Below are positions 12,786-17,269 of a DNA stretch of 17,269 bases, one piece after another. The first letter of the stretch is position 1. Every line of letters begins with the position of its first letter. Under the pieces are notes generated by a model. It saw only the letters and a program-made list of their open reading frames with translations. It was not told where the DNA came from and did no database searches. The stretch is from DATLYH01 sp035575035 (GTDB lineage: Bacteria > Planctomycetota > Planctomycetia > Gemmatales > Gemmataceae). A program made the translations under genes and the position numbers. The DNA is taken from the NCBI GenBank assembly GCA_035575035.1, contig DATLYH010000338.1:1-17269 (forward strand). The letters are read 5' to 3'.

Positions 12786-15623
12786 ATGTCCACCTTCTAC
12801 GACGTCGATTTGCGGCGGGCGAAATTGCGGGAATTCGCCTTCGGCACGCCGTGGTACCTGATGCCGCTCGTCGGCCTGTTCAAGCTCTTGAACGTCTCTT
12901 TCCCCGGCACGACCGATGATCCCCCGGTAGAGTCGCTGGCGCCGTTCGAGGTCGAGCGGACGGCGCTGCCTTTGGAGGTCCGGGCCCAGTTCACGCCCCT
13001 GGTGGAGCAGCTGACCGCGCTCGGCTTCCACAGCCCGATCTACCATGCCATCGATTACCCGCTCCATGCGACCCGCACCTACTGGGCTACCTTCCTGCAC
13101 CCATCGGGGCGGGCCTGGGGCCGCATTCATTGCCGCATCTGGTCCGGCGGCGGGACCGAGAAGGTCTTTCTCTTCCCGATGTTCTTCTCCGCTCTGGACG
13201 AAGGATTCCTGGTGACCTCCGGCGGCAAACCCGACATGCTCATGCCGGAGGGGGTGCGCATGGTCAACCAGGTCGGGGCAAGCGTCGCCGAACTCTGGCA
13301 GAGGCATAACCAGGAGCTAGAGGCGCTGCTCCCCTGCCAACCTCGTCCGGTCGCCGACGCCGAGCAGTTACGCACGGCGATGGAACAGTACCATGCCCGG
13401 GTGCGCGACTACAACCTGGAGCGGGGCGTCTTCAAGCCGTTGCCGGAACCCACCGAGCCGCCGGCGACGCCGGTCAAGGCGGACGACACCGCCCCGCCGA
13501 TCGATCCCGAGGACGCTCCGGTACTGGCTGAGATCGAGCGCTTGCAGAGCGGCCGGTCCAGCCCCTGGGCCGCGCTGCTGATCTTGATGGTGTCGCTGTT
13601 GCTCTTTGTAGCCGCGGCCCGCGTGGGCAAACTCTGGGACATGCTCTGGGTGCTCATTCCGGTGCTCGCCTTCCACGAGGCAGGCCATTATCTGGCGATG
13701 CGTTACTTCGGCTACCGCAACCTGCACATGTTCTTCATCCCCTTCCTTGGGGCGGCGGTGTCGGGCCGGCATTACAACGTCGCCGGCTGGAAGAAAGCGG
13801 TGGTCGCCCTGATGGGCCCGGTCCCCGGCATCGTTGTCGGCGGCATCATCGGTATCGTCGGGTTGTTCCTTCGTCAGGAGCAGGTTGTCTTCGCTGCCCT
13901 GATGATGATCATCCTCAACGGTTTCAACCTCCTTCCCCTGCTGCCGCTGGACGGCGGCTGGGTGGTCCATGCCGTGCTTTTCGTCCGCCACCCGCTCCTT
14001 GATGCCGTCTTTCGTCTGCTGGCAATCGTGGGCCTCTTCGGCATCGCCTTGCTGTTTAGGGACACGATCCTTCTGATCCTGCCGGTCCTGATGTTGATGG
14101 GGCTGCCGATGGCGTGGCGGATCGCCCGCATCGCCCACCGGCTGCGGCAGCAGGGAGTCGTCGCCCTGTCTCCCGACGCGCAGTCGATCCCTCGCGAGAC
14201 GGCTGTGACGATCCTGACCGAGCTACGGGCCGCGCTCCCCCGGCCGCTGCCGACCAAGGTCCTGGCCCAGCACGTGGCCAATGTTTTCGAAACGCTCAAT
14301 GCCCGGCCGCCCGGCGTCGCGGCCTCGCTGGTCCTGCTCGCCGTCCATGCCGGGAGCTTCCTGGCGGCGATCGTGCTAACCGTGATGCTGGTGCTGGGGC
14401 CGCACATCTTTGCGGAACTGCAAGCGTTCCTGGGAGGGAAGCCCTTCCTGGAAGGGGAGCCGGCCGACTGGGAGCCGACCAACGTTTACGTGCCGGGGTC
14501 AACGGAGGTCCGGCGCGGGGCCGACGCCGCGCTGCTGCCCGCGGAGAAGCGCGTCACGCTTATCGCCACGTTTGCTGACCCGGCGGCCGCGAAGCGGGCG
14601 TTCGACGCCCTGTCGGCCGAGCTGCCCCGGCGCGCAACGCTGCGGTGGTTCGGTCAGAGCCTGCTGCTGACGCTCCCGGCCGAGCAGCGGGATGAACATG
14701 CCCTCTGGATGGACCGATTGCGCCAACAAGCCGGCCAGATCGCCGTGGAGCGGCAGGACTTCTGGGTCCCGATCAAACTGTCCTGCACGGCACCCAGCCC
14801 GGAAGAGGCCGAGCGGCTGGAGGCCGAGGTCCGCGAGTACCTGCACGTCCCCTACTTCGAGCTGCAGGGGCTGCTCCTGCCGCCGTGGTCCGACGCCTGG
14901 CAGGCGCTACCGCCGGAAGAGCGGCAGCGCTATCGAAAGGCCCGGCGGACGCTGATCCGGCTGCAAGACCTTTCTAGTCAGGTCGCCCAGCACCCCGACA
15001 TTCAGGCGATGAATCAGCGGCTACTCTCGACCCTGGGCGGCAATGACAAGGACGCCATCCGGAAGCTGAGACAGGACATCGAACAGGCGACCAGGGCCGA
15101 AGAGCAACGGCTTCTCGAAAACCTCCGCGCCGAAGGGGAGGAGACGGTGGACCTGACCATCGTTGCTCTCTGGGAACAGCACTGGAAGGTGTCGAGAGAA
15201 ACGTTCAAGGAGAAAGAAGGGGTTGGTCCTGCGCCGCCGGCTCCGGAAGGACAGCCCCGCCAGCCGGCTGACCCGCAAGTCCTGATGGCACGGTTCCAGG
15301 CCTGGGAGCAGACGAGAAAGGCCGTGGTACGACAGATGGCGGAACGGATGGGGCAGCTCCCCCTCCGGGACGGCTGGCCGGAGCTAGGCAGCAACCTCGA
15401 AGCAGCGATGGGCGGCAGCATCCAGCGAGAAGGCGCCGCGCTGTCGATCTGTTGCGTTTGCTGTCATCCGAGCGAGGGGCTGCCGGCTCTGGCCGAGTGG
15501 CTCTGCCGCCGTGGCTGCACCGAGGTCAAGTACGGCTTCCAGCCCTCCCGGCAAGAAGACGAGCCCTCCCGGCAAGAAGACGAGCCCTCCCGGCAAGAAG
15601 ACGAGGAAGGCCCGGACGATTAG
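12786..15623 (+). CDS. M50-family (site-2-type) zinc metalloprotease with large extra domains
   Basis: The 945-residue protein has a soluble N-terminal region (about 1-255), a membrane protease core (about 258-450), another hydrophobic segment at about 507-537 and a large soluble C-terminal region. The active site is HEAGH (His297, Glu298, His301) at the end of the second membrane segment. The third zinc ligand lies in NGFNLLPLLPLDGG (Asp389), the standard M50 pair of motifs. M50 proteases cut substrates within or near the membrane, often in regulated signalling. The C-terminal part (about 545-720) looks like two related alpha/beta units, then charged helices (about 745-790) and a QPRQPADPQ linker. 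It ends in three identical PSRQEDE heptads. At 945 residues it is far longer than minimal family members, so the flanking regions probably confer specificity. The N-terminal region is not a signal peptide. The gene is alone on this strand, and the sulfatase gene converges on it 43 bp away. Confidence 0.88.
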   Translation: MSTFYDVDLRRAKLREFAFGTPWYLMPLVGLFKLLNVSFPGTTDDPPVESLAPFEVERTALPLEVRAQFTPLVEQLTALGFHSPIYHAIDYPLHATRTYWATFLHPSGRAWGRIHCRIWSGGGTEKVFLFPMFFSALDEGFLVTSGGKPDMLMPEGVRMVNQVGASVAELWQRHNQELEALLPCQPRPVADAEQLRTAMEQYHARVRDYNLERGVFKPLPEPTEPPATPVKADDTAPPIDPEDAPVLAEIERLQSGRSSPWAALLILMVSLLLFVAAARVGKLWDMLWVLIPVLAFHEAGHYLAMRYFGYRNLHMFFIPFLGAAVSGRHYNVAGWKKAVVALMGPVPGIVVGGIIGIVGLFLRQEQVVFAALMMIILNGFNLLPLLPLDGGWVVHAVLFVRHPLLDAVFRLLAIVGLFGIALLFRDTILLILPVLMLMGLPMAWRIARIAHRLRQQGVVALSPDAQSIPRETAVTILTELRAALPRPLPTKVLAQHVANVFETLNARPPGVAASLVLLAVHAGSFLAAIVLTVMLVLGPHIFAELQAFLGGKPFLEGEPADWEPTNVYVPGSTEVRRGADAALLPAEKRVTLIATFADPAAAKRAFDALSAELPRRATLRWFGQSLLLTLPAEQRDEHALWMDRLRQQAGQIAVERQDFWVPIKLSCTAPSPEEAERLEAEVREYLHVPYFELQGLLLPPWSDAWQALPPEERQRYRKARRTLIRLQDLSSQVAQHPDIQAMNQRLLSTLGGNDKDAIRKLRQDIEQATRAEEQRLLENLRAEGEETVDLTIVALWEQHWKVSRETFKEKEGVGPAPPAPEGQPRQPADPQVLMARFQAWEQTRKAVVRQMAERMGQLPLRDGWPELGSNLEAAMGGSIQREGAALSICCVCCHPSEGLPALAEWLCRRGCTEVKYGFQPSRQEDEPSRQEDEPSRQEDEEGPDD
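15541..15603 (+). repeat. Three perfect 21-bp tandem repeats in the protease gene
   Basis: Units begin at 15541, 15562 and 15583 and are identical over 21 bp. They encode three copies of the heptapeptide PSRQEDE in the disordered, charged C-terminus, just before the stop. The exact identity implies recent slippage expansion, and copy number may vary between strains. Confidence 0.95.
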
Positions 15624-15666
15624 CCCCGGCACCTGATCGCGGGGACGATTCGCGCCGGCCCCTCGT

Positions 15667-17088
15667 TCACGGCTTCTGCGGAAGCAGCTTCTCCAACTGG
15701 TTCTCGCCCAGTTGCATCTTCTCCCGGTGGGCGGCGACTTCCCACTTGATATCGGCAATCACGTCGGGATGTTCCTTGGCAACGTCGAAGCGCTCCGCCG
15801 GATCATGGCCCAGGTGGTACAACAGCGGCGGGTCGTGCTCAACCGCCTTGTCTTTGTCGTAGCCGGACTGCGTGATGAAGTGGGCCTTGAACGGTCCCTT
15901 GCGCACGGCGAAAAGACGGGTGCCGCGGTAGTAGAACATCGTCTGCCGCGGGCTCGGCCCCGTGCCGGTCAGCACCGGCGTCAAATCGAGCCCGTCGATG
16001 ATTCGGTCAGACGGGACCTCGGCGCCGGCCAGCTTCAGCGCGGTGGTGAACACGTCCAGGGTCGAGGCCATCTCCTGGGTAACCACGCCCGCCTGGACCA
16101 GTCCCGGCCTCCAGAAAATGCCCGGCACGCGCATACCCCCTTCCCAGGTGGTCCCCTTGCCGTCGCGCAACAGACCGGCCGAGCCGCCGTGCTGATTGAA
16201 GATCAGCCAGGGGCCGTTGTCGCTGGAGAAGACCACCAGCGTCCGTTCCGCCAGTTTCTCATCGCGCAATGTCTGGAGGACCTGGCCGACACTCCAGTCG
16301 ATCTCCTCGACGGCGTCGCCGTAGAGCCCGCGCGGGCTTTTACCGGCGAAGGCCGCCGAAACAAACAGCGGCACATGCACCATGGTATGGGCCAGATAGA
16401 GGAAGAACGGCCGCTCCTTGTTGGCCCGGATGAAGCGGACCGCCTCTTCGGTGTAGCGCTTCGTCAGCGTGGGCTGGTGGGCCGGCCGTTCGATGATCTG
16501 GTCATCGCGCATCAGCGGCACGTTCCAGTATTCGACCTTCGGCGCGAAGAAAATCGACCGGCCCAGCTTGGGGTCGGCGACGCGGTCCATGTCGTTGGAG
16601 TAGGGGATGCCGAAGTACGAATCGAAGCCGTGGCGCGTGGGGAGATAGGGAGGCAGATGGCCCAGGTGCCACTTGCCGATGCAGGCGGTCGCGTAGCCCT
16701 TCGCCTTGAGGGCCTCGGCTAGGGTGATCTCCTTGTCGGGCAGGCCGCCAGCCGAGTTGGGGAAGAGGACGCGGCGCTTGTCACTGGCCATGCCGTTGCG
16801 TGGCGGCAGCCGGCCGGTCAGCAGGGCGGCCCGGCTGGGCGTGCAGACCTCGGCCGCCGCGTAGAACGAGGTGAAGCGCATCCCCTCGGCCGCCATCCGG
16901 TCCAGGTGAGGAGTGCGGATGGTTGGATGGCCATAGCAGCTCAGGTCGCCATAGCCCAGGTCATCGGCGAAGATGACGACAATGTTGGGACGGACCGCCG
17001 CCGGTGCGGCGGCGGGGCCAAGCAGCGCCAGTGTCAGCACGGTGAGGAAGAGGCCGGGTCCTTTCCGGAGAAGCGATCGCGGTATCAT
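15667..17088 (-). CDS. Secreted sulfatase (arylsulfatase A type)
   Basis: The 473-residue protein has a signal peptide (basic MIPRSLLRKG, hydrophobic core about 11-27, AAA cleavage region) and so acts outside the cytoplasm. The mature part opens with RPNIVVIFADDLGYGDLSCYG, giving the calcium-binding Asp42/Asp43. The sulfatase signature CTPSRAALLTGR has Cys82, the residue converted to formylglycine, and Arg86. Other catalytic positions are Lys139 and His141 (GKWHLGH), His234/His238, Asp290-Asn291 (SSDNGP) and Lys311. It should hydrolyse a sulfate ester, as the abundant planctomycete sulfatases do on sulfated polysaccharides, but the substrate cannot be read. Maturation needs a formylglycine-generating enzyme or anaerobic maturase, not encoded here. 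The start at 17088 has a perfect Shine-Dalgarno (complement of 17095-17102) at 6-nt spacing. Length is normal and the gene is complete. Confidence 0.95.
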   Translation of the reverse strand: MIPRSLLRKGPGLFLTVLTLALLGPAAAPAAVRPNIVVIFADDLGYGDLSCYGHPTIRTPHLDRMAAEGMRFTSFYAAAEVCTPSRAALLTGRLPPRNGMASDKRRVLFPNSAGGLPDKEITLAEALKAKGYATACIGKWHLGHLPPYLPTRHGFDSYFGIPYSNDMDRVADPKLGRSIFFAPKVEYWNVPLMRDDQIIERPAHQPTLTKRYTEEAVRFIRANKERPFFLYLAHTMVHVPLFVSAAFAGKSPRGLYGDAVEEIDWSVGQVLQTLRDEKLAERTLVVFSSDNGPWLIFNQHGGSAGLLRDGKGTTWEGGMRVPGIFWRPGLVQAGVVTQEMASTLDVFTTALKLAGAEVPSDRIIDGLDLTPVLTGTGPSPRQTMFYYRGTRLFAVRKGPFKAHFITQSGYDKDKAVEHDPPLLYHLGHDPAERFDVAKEHPDVIADIKWEVAAHREKMQLGENQLEKLLPQKP

Positions 17089-17094
17089 GGTGGT

Positions 17095-17102
17095 TCACCT
17101 CC
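17095..17102 (-). promoter_or_regulatory. Perfect Shine-Dalgarno of the sulfatase gene
   Basis: On the minus strand this reads GGAGGTGA, 6 nt before the ATG at 17088. Most other genes in the window have weaker sites, so translation of the sulfatase may be strong. Confidence 0.75.
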
Positions 17103-17167
17103 TGCCCGTCAGGGATAGGCAGTCGCGGCCCGGGAATCAAGCCGCTGACGGAGCAGGCGCATGACAA

Positions 17168-17198
17168 GCCCCCGGTGGTCGCGTGCTCCACCGGGGGC
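17168..17198. terminator. Strong hairpin upstream of the sulfatase gene
   Basis: GCCCCCGGTGG (17168-17178) and CCACCGGGGGC (17188-17198) form a perfect 11-bp G+C-rich stem with a 9-nt loop. Neither side carries a good T-run (ATCCAACAG on plus, TTGTCATG on minus), so it may be an imperfect terminator for a gene beyond the right edge or a leader structure of the sulfatase transcript. Confidence 0.45.
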
Positions 17199-17269
17199 AT
17201 CCAACAGACGAGGGCGAAGGAACGTAACGTTTTTTCTGTCCGGCCCCGCGATATGCCGGGCAGCAGGCG

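Noticed and set aside
15712..16722. Plus-strand open frame of 336 codons opposite the sulfatase
   Set aside because: The minus strand carries every sulfatase motif; this frame is a shadow.

Overview
The window looks like chromosomal DNA from a planctomycete, probably a Gemmata/Isosphaera-type lineage. The basis is high G+C (most genes visibly above 60%), a secreted formylglycine sulfatase, an M50 membrane protease fused to large extra domains, an orphan DUF790 gene, a dispersed palindromic repeat that can be read as SPERQRRV, and a relic IS1-like transposase of a kind I associate with planctomycetes. This is inference from gene style; there is no rRNA or other marker gene.

Layout, left to right. 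(1) 1-1256, minus: 5' part of a polytopic membrane protein that runs off the left edge and carries an in-frame palindromic repeat. (2) 1832-3112, plus: DUF790/Bax1-type nuclease, with an inverted repeat just before its start. (3) 3212-5360, plus: a cytoplasmic PAS-PAS NarL-type histidine kinase overlapping its LuxR-type response regulator by 29 bp. (4) 5495-5986, plus: a small four-helix membrane protein whose end overlaps, tail to tail, the next gene. (5) 5971-9615, minus: a giant, very basic, repeat-containing protein of unknown function with an acidic tail, in DNA of clearly lower G+C. (6) 9661-9891, plus: a small Trp-rich membrane protein divergent from the giant gene, its 3' end now inside a decayed IS1-like element (9853-10660). 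(7) 10684-11127: two ungapped paralogous units, each with a promoter-like block and a two-part hairpin ending in a T-run, the best candidate for something undescribed (tandem small RNA genes). Between them lies a dispersed palindromic repeat. (8) 11315-12424, plus: an orphan soluble histidine kinase. (9) 12786-15623, plus: an M50 (site-2-type) metalloprotease with a triplicated C-terminal heptapeptide. (10) 15667-17088, minus: a secreted sulfatase with an ideal Shine-Dalgarno, followed upstream by a strong hairpin.

Functionally the window is a mosaic. The kinase/regulator pair is a clear operon, and the M50 protease and sulfatase are independent convergent genes. The block 5.9-11.1 kb (low-G+C giant gene, small membrane protein, IS relic, duplicated hairpin RNAs) reads as an accessory island in a housekeeping background. 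No tRNA, rRNA, CRISPR array or replication origin was seen.
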